Assembly (NCBI GenBank): GCA_027488575.1
Contig: JAIYBJ010000039.1
Span: 1-64,000 of the forward strand
DNA length: 64,000 nucleotides
DNA from: Streptomycetaceae bacterium
GTDB taxonomy: Bacteria > Actinomycetota > Actinomycetes > Nanopelagicales > Nanopelagicaceae
Direction: 5' to 3'
Under the pieces are notes generated by a model. The model was not told the DNA's origin. It saw only the letters and a list, made by a program, of their open reading frames with translations, and searched no databases. Shown here in pieces: positions 7,403 through 17,702 of this stretch; position 1 is the stretch's first letter, and every line of letters starts with the position of its first letter. The translations under genes were made by a program, and so were the position numbers.

Positions 7403-10400
7403 GTGAAGCCACCTCCATTACATATTGATCTACAGGCAAACCTTCGCGATTGGCTTTTTCGATTGCACCAAGTACTCGCGCATAATCGCGTGGCATAATC
7501 AATGAAATTCGAGAGAGCGCTTTGTCCCAATCCGCCAGAAGTTCGTGCGCGACTTCAGAACCTGTTTCAACTTCGAAGGAAGAAATCAAAGAACGAAGAA
7601 CTTCTTTTTGATCATTAGGCACAGCAAGAATGTCCACCATCTCTTGGTTGACGTTGGCTGCATTTAAATCCAGAACAAATGCTCTTCCCCCGGACATGCC
7701 AGCTGCAAAGTTTCTACCGGTTTGACCGAGTACAACAACGGTTCCGCCAGTCATGTATTCGCAACCGTGGTCGCCAACACCTTCAACTACTGCTGTGGCA
7801 CCTGAATTTCTGACACAGAATCTTTCGCCGACCATTCCGCGAATGAAAATTTCGCCAGATGTCGCTCCGTATCCAATGACGTTTCCTGCAATCACGTTGT
7901 GTTGCGAAGCGAACTGCGCCTTTTCATCGGGGCGAACAATTACGCGCCCACCAGAAATACCTTTTGCCACATAATCATTGGCATCGCCATATAAACGAAT
8001 GGTTAATCCGCGAGGGATAAATGCTCCAAGAGATTGTCCGGATGATCCGTGCAGAGTGACATCAATAGTGTTTGGGGTAAGCCCATCTGCGCCAAATGCA
8101 CGAGTGATCTCTGCACCCAACATTGTCCCAACTGTGCGATTAACGTTTCGTACGGGAACATCGATTCGAACAGGCTCTTTGTCTTTAAGCGCGGCTTCAG
8201 AGAGTGCAATGAGTTTGTTATCTAGCGCGTTTACTAATCCGTGATCCTGAGTAGTTGTGCGATGAAGCGGGCTTGCAACATCTGGGCGCATCAATAGCGG
8301 TGCAAGGTTTAGACCGTGCGCTTTCCAGTAATTAACGGCATCTCGTGTATCTAGATACTCAACATGGCCTATTGCTTCTTGCAGAGTCTTAAATCCGAGT
8401 TGAGCCAAGAGTTCGCGCACTTCTTCAGCGATGTACTCAAAGAAGGTTTCGACGAACTCAGGCTTGCCAGTAAATCGTTTACGCAGTTCGGGATTCTGAG
8501 TTGCAACGCCGACAGGGCATGTATCTAGATGGCATACGCGCATCATTACGCAACCAGATACAACTAGTGGCGCTGTAGCAAAACCAAACTCTTCCGCACC
8601 TAAGAGCGCTGCAATAACTACGTCTCGGCCAGTCTTTAGCTGTCCGTCTGCTTGAACAACGATTCGATCGCGCAATCCATTGAGCAACAACGTTTGCTGT
8701 GTTTCTGCCAAACCTAATTCCCACGGAGCACCCGCATGTTTTAGTGATGTCAGCGGTGAAGCACCGGTTCCGCCATCGTGACCTGAAATCAGAACAACAT
8801 CGGCATGCGCCTTGCTTACTCCTGCTGCAACAGTTCCGACACCAACTTCGGCAACTAACTTCACATGTATGCGTGCTCTGTTATTTGCATTCTTAAGGTC
8901 ATGAATGAGCTGAGCTAAATCTTCAATCGAATAAATATCGTGGTGCGGTGGTGGTGAAATCAATCCCACACCAGGAGTTGAGTAGCGAACTTTTGCAATC
9001 CATGGGTAAACCTTGTTGCCAGGTAGCTGTCCGCCTTCACCAGGTTTTGCACCTTGCGCAATCTTGATCTGAATGTCATCGGCATTAACCAAATAATCAC
9101 TTGTGACACCGAATCGACCACTGGCAACTTGTTTGATTGCAGAACGCTTTGAATCTCCATTGGACATTGGAATATAGCGATCTGGGTCCTCGCCGCCTTC
9201 ACCAGTGTTGGATTTAGCACCGATGCGATTCATTGCAATCGCCAAAGTTTCGTGAGCTTCTTGGGATATAGATCCGTATGACATCGCACCCGTTGAAAAA
9301 CGTTTCAAAATTTCACTAATCGGTTCTACTTCATCAATTGAAATAGGTGTGCGCTCTTTGAAAGCAAACAAACCACGAAGAGTCATTAGCTCTTTGCTCT
9401 GTTCGTCAATTTTCTTGGTGTATCGCTTGAAAATGTCATATCGCTTTGCGCGTGTTGAGTGCTGCAGGGTGAAGACAGTTTCAGGATCAAATAAGTGTGG
9501 CTCACCCTCGCGGCGCCATTGGTACTCGCCACCAATTGGAAGTCTGCGTGAACCAGGGACTTCTCCACCTGGTGGATATGCGACGTGATGACGCGCAATT
9601 GTTTCTTTCGCAATAATGTCTAGATCAATTCCACCTAAGCGCGATGTTGTGCCTGTGAAGTATTTATCCACTAATTCTTGTGACAAGCCAATGGCTTCGA
9701 AAACTTGAGCGCCTGTGTATGAGGCCAGTGTTGAAATGCCCATCTTGGACATAACTTTGAGAACGCCCTTACCTAAACTCTTAATGAGATTGCGGACAGC
9801 TTTTTCCGGAGTTATTCCAGTGATAACACCTTGCAGAACTAAATCTTCGGCGCTTTCCATCGCAAGATATGGATTTACTGCGCCTGCGCCATATCCGACT
9901 AATAGTGCAACGTGGTGAACCTCGCGAACATCTCCAGCTTCAACAATTAAACCAACTTTGGTGCGAGTTTTTTCTCTGATCAAATGGTGGTGTACTGCAG
10001 ATGTCAAAAGCAAAGATGGAATCGGTGCATCTTCGGCGTCGCCATCACGGTCAGATAAAATAATGATGCGAGCACCCTCTGCAATTGCTGCGGATACTTC
10101 TGCTGCAATTTCATCTAAGCGCTTGCGAAGTGATTCTCCCCCACCGGCTACTTGAAAGAGTCCACGAACCACGTGGGTGGTAAAGCCTGGATATTCACCA
10201 TCGGCGTTTACGTTAATAATCTTTGCTAACTCATCATTATCAATTACTGGAAACGGTAGAGAAATTTGTTGACACGATGAAGGACCTGGATCTAACAGAT
10301 TGTGCTCGGGGCCAACAGATCCACCCAAACTTGTCACCAATTCTTCGCGAATTGCATCCAATGGTGGATTAGTAACTTGAGCAAATAATTGTGAGAAATA

Positions 10401-11906
10401 ATCAAAGAGAAGTCTTGGTTTTTCAGATAGCGCAGCAATAGGTGAATCCGTTCCCATTGAACCAAGTGGTTCTGCGCCATTTTTTGCCATCGGTGTAACA
10501 AGAATGCGCAGCTCTTCTTCTGTATAACCAAAGGCGCGTTGTCTGCGAATAACCGATGAATGCGGATAAATAATGTGCTCACGTGGTGGCAGATCGTTCA
10601 AACTAATCATTCCATCGCGCAGCCACTGTGCATATGGTGCACTTCGTGCCAAAGAATCTTTAATCTCTTCATCTTCAATGATGCGACCTTGCGCAATGTC
10701 TACGAGGAACATCTTTCCTGGCTGTAAACGACCTTTGCGAAGAATCTGATCTGCTGGGAAATCAAGCACACCTACTTCACTAGCCAAAACAACTAAGCCA
10801 TCTTTTGTAATCCAAAAACGTGACGGACGTAAACCATTTCGATCAAGTACTGCGCCAATCTGATTTCCATCTGTAAACGTTACGCACGCAGGTCCATCCC
10901 ACGCTTCCATGAGTGATGCGTGGAATGCGTAGAAATCTCTGCGCTCTTGTGACATGGAAGCGTGGTTTTCCCATGCTTCAGGAATCATCATCAAAACTGC
11001 GTGCGGTAGAGATCGACCACCCAAATACAAAAGTTCTAGAACTTCGTCAAAGGATGCGGAGTCACTGCCTAGCGGATCGACAATTGGAAAAATTCGTTTG
11101 ATGTCTCCTGGAATTACATCGCTCTGTAAAAGTGTTTCACGGGCGCGCATCCAATTTCGATTACCCTTAACAGTATTAATTTCACCATTGTGTGCAATGA
11201 ATCGATAAGGGTGGGCTAGCGGCCACGACGGAAAAGTATTTGTGGAAAAACGGGAGTGAACAAGGGCAAGCGGAGAGATAACTCTTTCATCACTGAGGTC
11301 TGGAAAGAATTCTTCTAGCTGACCAGTAGTGAGCATTCCCTTATAGACAATTGTTTTTGACGACAGTGACGAAAAATAAACTGGCAGTGAGTGCTCTGCC
11401 CGCTTGCGTAAACAAAAAGCTAGTCGATCTAGGGTGATGCCAGATTCTTGATTCTTGCCCGCAAGAAAAATCTGTTCAAAACGTGGCATTACAGAGAGTG
11501 CTGTCTTCCCTAGCGAATCAGATTTAATAGGTAATTCGCGCCAACCTAAAACTATTAATCCTTCTTCTTGTGCGAGAGATTCGATTGATTTCTTAATGTC
11601 CGCATCCGGTTGAATAAATCCAATACCTGTTGCGTAGAAACCTTCTTTTGGTAGATCGAAGGAAACAACAGAGCGATAGAAATCATCTGGCACACAGATG
11701 AGAATTCCTGCACCATCTCCGCTATCTGGTTCGGCGCCCGATGCTCCACGATGTTCAAGATTTCGAAGTGCAGTAAGTCCTTGCGCAACAATTGAGTGTG
11801 TTGCAACTTTGTTTAGCGTTGCAACCATTGCGACACCACAAGCATCATGCTCGTTGGCAGGGTTGTATAAACCCTGTGCGCTTGGATAGTTGGATTGCAA
11901 ACTCAT
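7395..11906 (-). CDS. gltB: Glutamate synthase large subunit
   Basis: Catalytic subunit of GOGAT, 1503 residues. Seen: [12 protein letters not shown] near residue 18-29, where Cys23 would become the N-terminal nucleophile of the glutaminase after removal of a short propeptide. A central domain leads into the FMN-binding synthase domain with [10 protein letters not shown] and [13 protein letters not shown], cysteines [17 protein letters not shown] for the [3Fe-4S] cluster, and a C-terminal glycine-rich beta-helix ([16 protein letters not shown]). Ammonia released from glutamine is channelled to 2-oxoglutarate. Only a distant GGAG (about 11 nt) precedes the ATG. With the liv importer upstream this gives the region a nitrogen-supply flavour. 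Confidence 0.97.
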   Translation of the reverse strand: MSLQSNYPSAQGLYNPANEHDACGVAMVATLNKVATHSIVAQGLTALRNLEHRGASGAEPDSGDGAGILICVPDDFYRSVVSFDLPKEGFYATGIGFIQPDADIKKSIESLAQEEGLIVLGWRELPIKSDSLGKTALSVMPRFEQIFLAGKNQESGITLDRLAFCLRKRAEHSLPVYFSSLSSKTIVYKGMLTTGQLEEFFPDLSDERVISPLALVHSRFSTNTFPSWPLAHPYRFIAHNGEINTVKGNRNWMRARETLLQSDVIPGDIKRIFPIVDPLGSDSASFDEVLELLYLGGRSLPHAVLMMIPEAWENHASMSQERRDFYAFHASLMEAWDGPACVTFTDGNQIGAVLDRNGLRPSRFWITKDGLVVLASEVGVLDFPADQILRKGRLQPGKMFLVDIAQGRIIEDEEIKDSLARSAPYAQWLRDGMISLNDLPPREHIIYPHSSVIRRQRAFGYTEEELRILVTPMAKNGAEPLGSMGTDSPIAALSEKPRLLFDYFSQLFAQVTNPPLDAIREELVTSLGGSVGPEHNLLDPGPSSCQQISLPFPVIDNDELAKIINVNADGEYPGFTTHVVRGLFQVAGGGESLRKRLDEIAAEVSAAIAEGARIIILSDRDGDAEDAPIPSLLLTSAVHHHLIREKTRTKVGLIVEAGDVREVHHVALLVGYGAGAVNPYLAMESAEDLVLQGVITGITPEKAVRNLIKSLGKGVLKVMSKMGISTLASYTGAQVFEAIGLSQELVDKYFTGTTSRLGGIDLDIIAKETIARHHVAYPPGGEVPGSRRLPIGGEYQWRREGEPHLFDPETVFTLQHSTRAKRYDIFKRYTKKIDEQSKELMTLRGLFAFKERTPISIDEVEPISEILKRFSTGAMSYGSISQEAHETLAIAMNRIGAKSNTGEGGEDPDRYIPMSNGDSKRSAIKQVASGRFGVTSDYLVNADDIQIKIAQGAKPGEGGQLPGNKVYPWIAKVRYSTPGVGLISPPPHHDIYSIEDLAQLIHDLKNANNRARIHVKLVAEVGVGTVAAGVSKAHADVVLISGHDGGTGASPLTSLKHAGAPWELGLAETQQTLLLNGLRDRIVVQADGQLKTGRDVVIAALLGAEEFGFATAPLVVSGCVMMRVCHLDTCPVGVATQNPELRKRFTGKPEFVETFFEYIAEEVRELLAQLGFKTLQEAIGHVEYLDTRDAVNYWKAHGLNLAPLLMRPDVASPLHRTTTQDHGLVNALDNKLIALSEAALKDKEPVRIDVPVRNVNRTVGTMLGAEITRAFGADGLTPNTIDVTLHGSSGQSLGAFIPRGLTIRLYGDANDYVAKGISGGRVIVRPDEKAQFASQHNVIAGNVIGYGATSGEIFIRGMVGERFCVRNSGATAVVEGVGDHGCEYMTGGTVVVLGQTGRNFAAGMSGGRAFVLDLNAANVNQEMVDILAVPNDQKEVLRSLISSFEVETGSEVAHELLADWDKALSRISLIMPRDYARVLGAIEKANREGLPVDQYVMEVASLG

Positions 11907-11996
11907 TGCTTTCGGTGCTCCAGTTGTCGAATTTTTTTAGGGACAACCTTGGCCCTGGTGAGTCTTACGAGGTAAAGGGTAGCAAGGAAACGATCA

Positions 11997-12018
11997 AATC
12001 CAATAGTGAATTTGGATT
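11997..12018 (-). terminator. Weak hairpin after the VIT gene
   Basis: AATCCAA and TTGGATT form a 7-bp stem with an 8-nt loop immediately after the stop codon of the VIT gene. The stem is AT-rich and the following sequence is only loosely T-rich, so it may be a weak terminator between the his/trp run and gltB. Confidence 0.3.
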
Positions 12019-12019
12019 A

Positions 12020-12727
12020 TTAAATGCCGCTGATATGCGCGAGCTGACCGATTCCAGCAGTAATTGCCATACCAGCGCAGCCGCCCAGCATCACTCGAAC
12101 GGTTGGTTTCAGGACAGCCGACCCAGCGATTCGCGCACTCAAAACTCCTGTAAATAAAAGTCCAAAGAGCGTGAAGCCAACAATGCTCCATGCTTTAGCA
12201 CCGAGTGTTGGAGCAAATGCACCAAGGAAAGGAATTAATCCGCCCAATGTAAAGCTTGCGGCGGAGGCAATTGCAGCTTGAATAGGACGCGCTTTTGTAT
12301 GAGGGTGTTGACCGAGTTCATCGCGCAAGTGCGCAGTCAGTGCGTCTTTCTCATGCATCGCCTTTGCCACTTGCTCTGCTAATTCTGGAGTTAAGCCACG
12401 TTCGATATAGATATGTTTGAGTTCTTGTAGTTCACCCTCTGGATCAATTGCAAGATGTTGAATTTCTAAGTTGCGATCAGACTCTTCAATATCATTTTGT
12501 GAACGAACAGATACGTACTCACCCACTGCCATAGACATAGCTCCTGCAGAAATACCAGCGATTCCGGCGGTGATCAAGAAACTATCTGCCTGGGCTGCTG
12601 CAACGCCAATCATGAGAGATGCAGTTGAAACTAATCCATCATTTGCACCGAGAACTGCTGCTCGAAGCCAACCGGCGCGATGAGTGCGATGCTCTAAATT
12701 GCGAGCATAAACATCTTCTAGGGCCAT
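12020..12727 (-). CDS. VIT family membrane protein (iron/manganese transporter type)
   Basis: Predicted membrane protein of 235 residues related to yeast CCC1 and plant VIT1. Seen: HRAGWLRAAVLGANDGLVSTASLMIG at residues 16-40, the family signature, followed by AGAMSMAVGEYVSVRSQNDIEESD. A charged cytoplasmic segment at about 80-145 (EELQELKHIY... repeats of acidic residues) corresponds to the metal-binding helices, and three further membrane segments close the protein. Bacterial members are thought to move Fe2+ or Mn2+; direction and metal are not shown by the sequence. It is the last gene of the his/trp/lgt run, 2 nt after lgt. Confidence 0.9.
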   Translation of the reverse strand: MALEDVYARNLEHRTHRAGWLRAAVLGANDGLVSTASLMIGVAAAQADSFLITAGIAGISAGAMSMAVGEYVSVRSQNDIEESDRNLEIQHLAIDPEGELQELKHIYIERGLTPELAEQVAKAMHEKDALTAHLRDELGQHPHTKARPIQAAIASAASFTLGGLIPFLGAFAPTLGAKAWSIVGFTLFGLLFTGVLSARIAGSAVLKPTVRVMLGGCAGMAITAGIGQLAHISGI

Positions 12728-12729
12728 CT

Positions 12730-13542
12730 TTAAATCTTAGCCGAAGAACGGACCAATCTAAGGTAATTCAGCAGTGCAAGCACTGCAACGATTGCGCTCA
12801 CCCAGACATTCACACGCAAACCTGCGATGGTATTTGCTTCATCTATTCGAATAACTTCAATCAGTAAACGTCCAGCGCTATACAGAGCCACATAGGCACT
12901 AAACACCTGTCCCGGTGCCAACTTTTTGGCCCAAAGAATTAGAGCTACAGCAATTAAGGTGCACCAAATTAATTCGTATAAAAATGTTGGATGAAACGTT
13001 TCAATTGATGAGTACTCACTTGGACGCAGCGTTTTCGGAATTTCTAGAGCCCACGGAAGATCTGAAGGACGACCAAATAATTCTCCGTTAAACCAATTAC
13101 CAAGACGTCCAACAGCCTGAGCTAATAAAATTCCTGGAGCGAGTGCATCAAGGAAGTAACCAAATGAAGGCAATTCTTTTTGCTTCTGCTGTTTTTTGTA
13201 TGCAAAACAAGCCGCTATAGCTCCGATTGAAATTGCGCCCCAGATTCCCAAGCCACCTTGCCAAATTTTTAGCGCATCGATGGGATTACCGTTCTTGCCA
13301 AAGTAATCATTTGGGGAAGAAATCACGTGATACAGACGGCCACCGATAATGCCGAATGGAACAGCCCACATAGCAACATCTGCAACAACGTTTTCTAAGT
13401 TATCGCCGTATGTTTTAAAGCGCTTATCGCCAAGCCATACAGCAACAACTATTCCAGCGATGATGCAGAGAGCATAGAAATGGATTGTGAGTGGACCGAG
13501 TTCCAATACCGAAGTACTCGGTGTTGGAATCGATCTATTCAA
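12730..13542 (-). CDS. lgt: Prolipoprotein diacylglyceryl transferase
   Basis: Membrane enzyme that attaches diacylglycerol from phosphatidylglycerol to the lipobox cysteine of prolipoproteins, the first step of lipoprotein maturation; lspA for the second step is at 29.1 kb. It has 270 residues and about 7 membrane segments. Seen: the Lgt signature QAVGRLGNWFNGELFG near residue 135 and the HFYALCIIAGIV N-terminal region with its conserved histidine. The start codon is TTG, supported by AAGGAAAG about 8 nt upstream and by absence of a better start. The trpA-DsbA-lgt neighbourhood is common in actinobacteria. Confidence 0.95.
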   Translation of the reverse strand: MNRSIPTPSTSVLELGPLTIHFYALCIIAGIVVAVWLGDKRFKTYGDNLENVVADVAMWAVPFGIIGGRLYHVISSPNDYFGKNGNPIDALKIWQGGLGIWGAISIGAIAACFAYKKQQKQKELPSFGYFLDALAPGILLAQAVGRLGNWFNGELFGRPSDLPWALEIPKTLRPSEYSSIETFHPTFLYELIWCTLIAVALILWAKKLAPGQVFSAYVALYSAGRLLIEVIRIDEANTIAGLRVNVWVSAIVAVLALLNYLRLVRSSAKI

Positions 13543-13547
13543 AGCTT

Positions 13548-14240
13548 TTACTTTCCTTCTACAGCTTTTGCAAACGCTGAAGGATCGAAGTACTCACCAA
13601 GATCGGTACCTGATGTAGCTCTGCGAATCTCTTTTCCATTGATGAACACAGTTGGCGTTGAGTTTACGTTTTTCTCGCTGCCAGCAGCTGCAACATTGTT
13701 CACCCAGCCTTGATAATTGAGGCCTGCAACGCAGTTCTTGAATTTCTCAGAAGTAATTCCCACGCCCTGGCCTAAACCAACTAAATAATCTGTAGTGACG
13801 GCGCCTGAATTCTCGGCAGGCAAATTCTGGTAAAACGCTTTATGGAATCCAAGAAATTTATTCTCATCAGATGCACATGCTGCCGCGTTTGCTGCAAGCA
13901 CAGACTCAGGTCCGAGGAATGAAAGTGTGTGGTAAACAACCTTGGCTTTCTTCTCTTCAATTAGTTTTTCAATGTAATCACCGTTGGTCTGCTCGAAACG
14001 AGCACATACAGGACATTGAAAATCTTCCCAGATATCGATGACTGGAACACCGGTGAGGTCGCCATTGAAAACAATTCCGTAACCTTCATCTTGAGAAACA
14101 CTTGATGGAAGGGCTGCAGAAGTGTTCTCACGATTGCTTATCACGGAGAAAATAGCTCCGACTGCAACCACTAGAACAACCATTCCAATTACAAGATTGC
14201 GAGTTACATTATCTGGACCCTGAGGTGCCTTAGATGACAT
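13548..14240 (-). CDS. DsbA-type thioredoxin-fold protein, membrane anchored
   Basis: Predicted extracytoplasmic disulfide oxidoreductase, 230 residues. Seen: one N-terminal membrane anchor at about 15-37 (NLVIGMVVLVVAVGAIFSV), then a thioredoxin fold with the redox motif CPVC in DIWEDFQCPVCARFEQ near residue 78, a helical insert, and the cis-proline region STPTVFINGKEI towards the end. Two more cysteines (residues about 127 and 169) flank the helical insert. Family members oxidise or isomerise exported proteins. The gene directly follows a MauE-like gene, a likely redox partner. It leads into lgt. Confidence 0.9.
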   Translation of the reverse strand: MSSKAPQGPDNVTRNLVIGMVVLVVAVGAIFSVISNRENTSAALPSSVSQDEGYGIVFNGDLTGVPVIDIWEDFQCPVCARFEQTNGDYIEKLIEEKKAKVVYHTLSFLGPESVLAANAAACASDENKFLGFHKAFYQNLPAENSGAVTTDYLVGLGQGVGITSEKFKNCVAGLNYQGWVNNVAAAGSEKNVNSTPTVFINGKEIRRATSGTDLGEYFDPSAFAKAVEGK

Positions 14241-14243
14241 CTT

Positions 14244-14738
14244 TTATTCTCCCGGTGTTAGTGCGTGTGATGGTTTTTCTTGGCGCGACTCTCTTTTTTC
14301 AAGAGCGAACTTAGTTAAAGGATAGCGAATAAGATAAAAACCTAAAAGCGCAAAACCAATATCGCGCAGGATTGTCTCTAAATACTTGGTCTGACTAGGG
14401 TCAATAGCGCCACCATCGCCGAAACAACCGCAATCTATGGACAATCCACGCGCCCATGCTTGAGAAATAGCGATAACAAAAGTGATCATGAGTGCTGAAC
14501 CGAAGATGGCCACATATCTAATCGCGATGCCAATAATGAGTAGCACTCCTGCACCAATTTCCAGCCATGGCAAAACAACTCCGAAAATGTTTGCTAACCA
14601 GATAGGCAATAACTCGTATGCACGAACAGCCATCATTGATTTATCTGGAGTAAGTGCTTTGAGGTAGCCGGCGTACAAAAGAACTCCGCCCAAACTTAAA
14701 CGCGCAATCAAGCCAATCCATGGCTGCGCTTTTTTCAT
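14244..14738 (-). CDS. MauE/DoxX-like membrane protein
   Basis: Small membrane protein of 164 residues with four predicted membrane segments. Seen: LIARLSLGGVLLYAGYLKAL at the N-terminus and SIDCGCFGDGG near residue 110, the CxCFG signature of the MauE family. In methylamine utilisation MauE is needed for disulfide formation, and the cysteines are plausible redox residues. Its start overlaps the trpA stop (ATGA) and the DsbA-like gene follows 3 nt later, which suggests that the pair forms an extracytoplasmic disulfide-making system. No DsbB or VKOR gene is visible here. Confidence 0.83.
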   Translation of the reverse strand: MKKAQPWIGLIARLSLGGVLLYAGYLKALTPDKSMMAVRAYELLPIWLANIFGVVLPWLEIGAGVLLIIGIAIRYVAIFGSALMITFVIAISQAWARGLSIDCGCFGDGGAIDPSQTKYLETILRDIGFALLGFYLIRYPLTKFALEKRESRQEKPSHALTPGE

Positions 14739-15541
14739 CCCCGGCCTTCTCGAACTCCAAGTGCTAATTGTTCGGCAAGGGCTCGCACTGCCTTTATTCC
14801 AGAATCTAAAGAGTCGGCTCCAGATAAAGCATTAATGAAAGCTGAACCAACGATCACACCATCTGCGTACGCAGCAACTTCCTTTGCGTGCTCGCGAGTT
14901 GAAACTCCGAGGCCAACTGCAACAGGAGTATCGGTAACTTTCTTAATGCGATCCACTAAATCCTTAGCACCAGATGAAATTCCAGTGCGTGCGCCAGTTA
15001 CGCCCATCAGAGATGCTGCATAAACAAATCCCGAGCATTGCGAAGTAACTTTTGCCAAGCGCTGATCCGTTGTACTTGGTGCGACAACAAATATTGAGTT
15101 GATATCAGAATCAGCGCAAGCAGCTTTCCAGGGTTGAGCTTCATCGACTGGAAGATCCGGAGTGATCACACCTGAGCCAGAATTAGAAGAGATAGAAGTG
15201 GCAAACTCCTTGACGCCATACTTTTCTACCGGATTCCAGTACGTCATTACAACGCTGGGGATTCCACGGCTCGTTGCGTGTGCAAGTGCTTCGAAAACCT
15301 CTTTCGCACCAGTGCCTGCATTAAGTGATGTATTTGCCGCTTCTTGAATTGTTGGTCCATCCATTACTGGATCGCTATAAGGAAAACCAATCTCAATTGC
15401 ATCTACGCCAGCATCTGCAAATGCATCAATGACAGCCATACAACCTTCTTGCGTTGGATAACCGGCGGGAATGTATGCAATCAGTGCTGCTCTATTTTCG
15501 GATTGAGTCTTCTTAAATAGTTGCGCAAGCGGGGTGGTCAT
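14735..15541 (-). CDS. trpA: Tryptophan synthase alpha chain
   Basis: Cleaves indole-3-glycerol phosphate to indole and glyceraldehyde 3-phosphate and channels indole to TrpB. It has 268 residues, normal length. Seen: AYIPAGYPT, the catalytic segment VDAIEIGFPYSDPVMDGPTIQ carrying the Glu and Asp of the active site, and GLGVSTREHAKEV near the end for phosphate binding. The start overlaps the trpB stop by one base (TAATG), ensuring 1:1 coupling. In the glycine-rich loop, SLMGVTGART is intact. Confidence 0.97.
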   Translation of the reverse strand: MTTPLAQLFKKTQSENRAALIAYIPAGYPTQEGCMAVIDAFADAGVDAIEIGFPYSDPVMDGPTIQEAANTSLNAGTGAKEVFEALAHATSRGIPSVVMTYWNPVEKYGVKEFATSISSNSGSGVITPDLPVDEAQPWKAACADSDINSIFVVAPSTTDQRLAKVTSQCSGFVYAASLMGVTGARTGISSGAKDLVDRIKKVTDTPVAVGLGVSTREHAKEVAAYADGVIVGSAFINALSGADSLDSGIKAVRALAEQLALGVREGRG

Positions 15542-16749
15542 TACAGCGGAATTCCGAAGTATTCTGCAGCTGTAACTACGTCTTTATCTCCACGTCCAGA
15601 AAGATTAATCAGAAGCGTTGCATCTTTTCCGAGTTCACGTCCAATTTGAAGTGCACCTGCAAGTGCGTGCGCAGTTTCGATTGCTGGAATTATTCCTTCA
15701 GTTTTGCAGAGTAAAGAGAATGCATACATTGCTTCGGCATCTGTGATGGCGCGATATTCAGCTCGACCAATGTCGCTGAGGTATGCGTGCTCAGGTCCGA
15801 CACCTGGATAATCTAAACCTGCAGAAATTGAGTGCGACTCAACAGTTTGACCATTCTCATCTTGTAACAAATAAGAACGCGCACCGTGGAGCACGCCAGG
15901 TGTTCCACCGGTAATTGTTGCTGCATGGCGTCCGGTTTCAACTCCGTCACCACCTGCTTCAAGACCGATCAGGCGAACATCTGTATCTTTGATGAAGTCA
16001 TAGAAAATACCGATTGCATTTGAACCGCCGCCTACGCATGCAAGGACCGCATCTGGGAGTTTGCCCGTGAGTTCTAGAACTTGTGCGCGAGCTTCTTCTC
16101 CAATAATTTTTTGGAAGTCTCTGACCATTGTTGGGAATGGATGAGGTCCGGCAACAGTTCCAAAGAGATAGTTAGTTGATTCAACATTTGTAACCCAGTC
16201 GCGCATTGCTTCATTGATTGCATCTTTTAATGTTTTTGAACCTGTTGTTACCGGAACAACTTCTGCTCCAAGTAATTTCATTCGTGCAACATTGAGAGAT
16301 TGACGCTTTGTATCTTCTTCTCCCATGTAAACAACACATTCAAGACCCATCAGCGCTGCAGCAGTTGCTGATGCGACACCGTGTTGACCCGCGCCTGTTT
16401 CAGCGATAACGCGCTTTTTACCAGAACGCTTTGCAAGAAGTGCTTGACCTAAAACGTTATTGATTTTGTGGCTACCTGTGTGATTGAGATCTTCACGTTT
16501 CAGAATTATTCGAGCACCACCTGCATGCTCTGCAAATCGCTTTGCTTCTGTGATGATGCTTGGGCGACCGGAATATGTTTTGTGTAGGTGCGCTAGTTCG
16601 GCAAGAAATTCTGGATCTTTTTGCGCGGTGTTGTGAGCAATTTCTAAATCATCGAGTGCGCCAATTAAAGCCTCTGGCACATAACGACCACCGAACTGAC
16701 CAAAGTGACCAGCGCGTGTATCAGTCTTCTCTGTCGATGATGTACTCAT
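15541..16749 (-). CDS. trpB: Tryptophan synthase beta chain
   Basis: PLP enzyme joining indole and serine to tryptophan. It has 402 residues. Seen: N-terminal [16 protein letters not shown], the PLP lysine in [19 protein letters not shown] near residue 98, the catalytic ETGAGQHG, and the phosphate-binding GGGSNAIG near residue 240. The C-terminal SGRGDKDV is present. The coding order trpC-trpB-trpA is unbroken, with 9 nt between trpC and trpB. This is the canonical TrpB1 type that works with TrpA. Confidence 0.98.
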   Translation of the reverse strand: MSTSSTEKTDTRAGHFGQFGGRYVPEALIGALDDLEIAHNTAQKDPEFLAELAHLHKTYSGRPSIITEAKRFAEHAGGARIILKREDLNHTGSHKINNVLGQALLAKRSGKKRVIAETGAGQHGVASATAAALMGLECVVYMGEEDTKRQSLNVARMKLLGAEVVPVTTGSKTLKDAINEAMRDWVTNVESTNYLFGTVAGPHPFPTMVRDFQKIIGEEARAQVLELTGKLPDAVLACVGGGSNAIGIFYDFIKDTDVRLIGLEAGGDGVETGRHAATITGGTPGVLHGARSYLLQDENGQTVESHSISAGLDYPGVGPEHAYLSDIGRAEYRAITDAEAMYAFSLLCKTEGIIPAIETAHALAGALQIGRELGKDATLLINLSGRGDKDVVTAAEYFGIPL

Positions 16750-16758
16750 GCTTGAATC

Positions 16759-17535
16759 TTACTGTTGTCCCAGTAAATGCTGCACGGCGAATTCGGGATC
16801 CCCCGCACGAACTAACGCTTCACCCACCAAAATAGCGTTGGCTCCACACTCAACTGCAAACTCAACATCTGCTCGGGTCGAAATCCCTGATTCGGCAATT
16901 CGAACCACGGCCTGCGGAATACGTGGCAGTAACTCCTTGAAACCTACTGAATCAACTTCAAGAGTTTTTAAATTGCGCGAGTTAACACCAATAAATTCGC
17001 AAGGATTGTCTAGTGCAATTTCGAGTTCGTCATTTGTGTGAACTTCAACAATTGCGTGCATTCCAAGTTCTTGAGTGAGCGCCAAATAATCAGAGAGTTG
17101 ATTCTTGGATAAGGCCGCAACGATCAGTAAAACTAAATCCGCTCCATGTGCTCGTGCTTCAAGAAATTGATACTGATCAACCATGAAATCTTTTCTTAAA
17201 ATCGGCAGACCCACAGCCCTGCGCACCGCATCTAAATCTTCAAGAGAGCCACCAAAGCGACGGCGTTCAGTGAGCACGCTAATCGCACTAGCTCCACCTT
17301 TTTCATATCGTGAAGCCAGAAGAGCTGGATCGGTAATTGGTGCAAGAGATCCCTTACTCGGTGATGATCTCTTTACTTCGGCAATCACAGAGAGTGCAGA
17401 AGTTTGAAAACCTGAAATATCTGATCTGACAGCAGGTGCAACTTCTATTGCTTCTAGTATCTGTGCCTGCGAAAGCCTGCGCGCTTGCAAATCTTCTTTA
17501 ACGCCTTCAATGATTGAATCAAGAACACTCATCAT
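16759..17535 (-). CDS. trpC: Indole-3-glycerol phosphate synthase
   Basis: Converts CdRP to indole-3-glycerol phosphate, the step before TrpA. It has 258 residues as a (beta/alpha)8 barrel. Seen: VIAEVKRSSPSKG with the catalytic lysine, LRKDFMVDQYQFLEARAHGAD, GVNSRNLKTLEV and IAESGIS. It is a monofunctional TrpC; no TrpF domain is fused, in line with PriA doing that job upstream. The ATG at 17535 overlaps the stop of the small membrane gene (ATGA). A second ATG follows immediately. Confidence 0.97.
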   Translation of the reverse strand: MMSVLDSIIEGVKEDLQARRLSQAQILEAIEVAPAVRSDISGFQTSALSVIAEVKRSSPSKGSLAPITDPALLASRYEKGGASAISVLTERRRFGGSLEDLDAVRRAVGLPILRKDFMVDQYQFLEARAHGADLVLLIVAALSKNQLSDYLALTQELGMHAIVEVHTNDELEIALDNPCEFIGVNSRNLKTLEVDSVGFKELLPRIPQAVVRIAESGISTRADVEFAVECGANAILVGEALVRAGDPEFAVQHLLGQQ

Positions 17536-17702
17536 GAACGCCCATCAGTACTTGGATCTTCACCAAGATCTTGTCGGTTCCAGGAGTTCAACTTCTCTGG
17601 CTTTCGCTCATAACGAGTCGATAACTTAAAGCGCGAGGAAATAAGGAAAGCCACAAGGATGACAACAGCTATGGAAGCGATCGAGATCAAGATATTCGTC
17701 AT
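17532..17702 (-). CDS. Small Trp operon-associated membrane protein, reduced form
   Basis: A 56-residue protein locked between trpE and trpC by ATGA overlaps at both ends. Seen: one membrane segment at residues 4-22 (ILISIASIAVVILVAFLI), then a basic stretch and the tail SWNRQDLGEDPSTDG. The tail resembles the W-x-x-L-x-x-G-E-D-P-T ending of the larger actinobacterial Trp-associated membrane protein (about 180 residues) that occupies the same operon position. I infer a shrunken version keeping only the last helix and the tail. Its function is unknown, also in the family. Confidence 0.72.
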   Translation of the reverse strand: MTNILISIASIAVVILVAFLISSRFKLSTRYERKPEKLNSWNRQDLGEDPSTDGRS

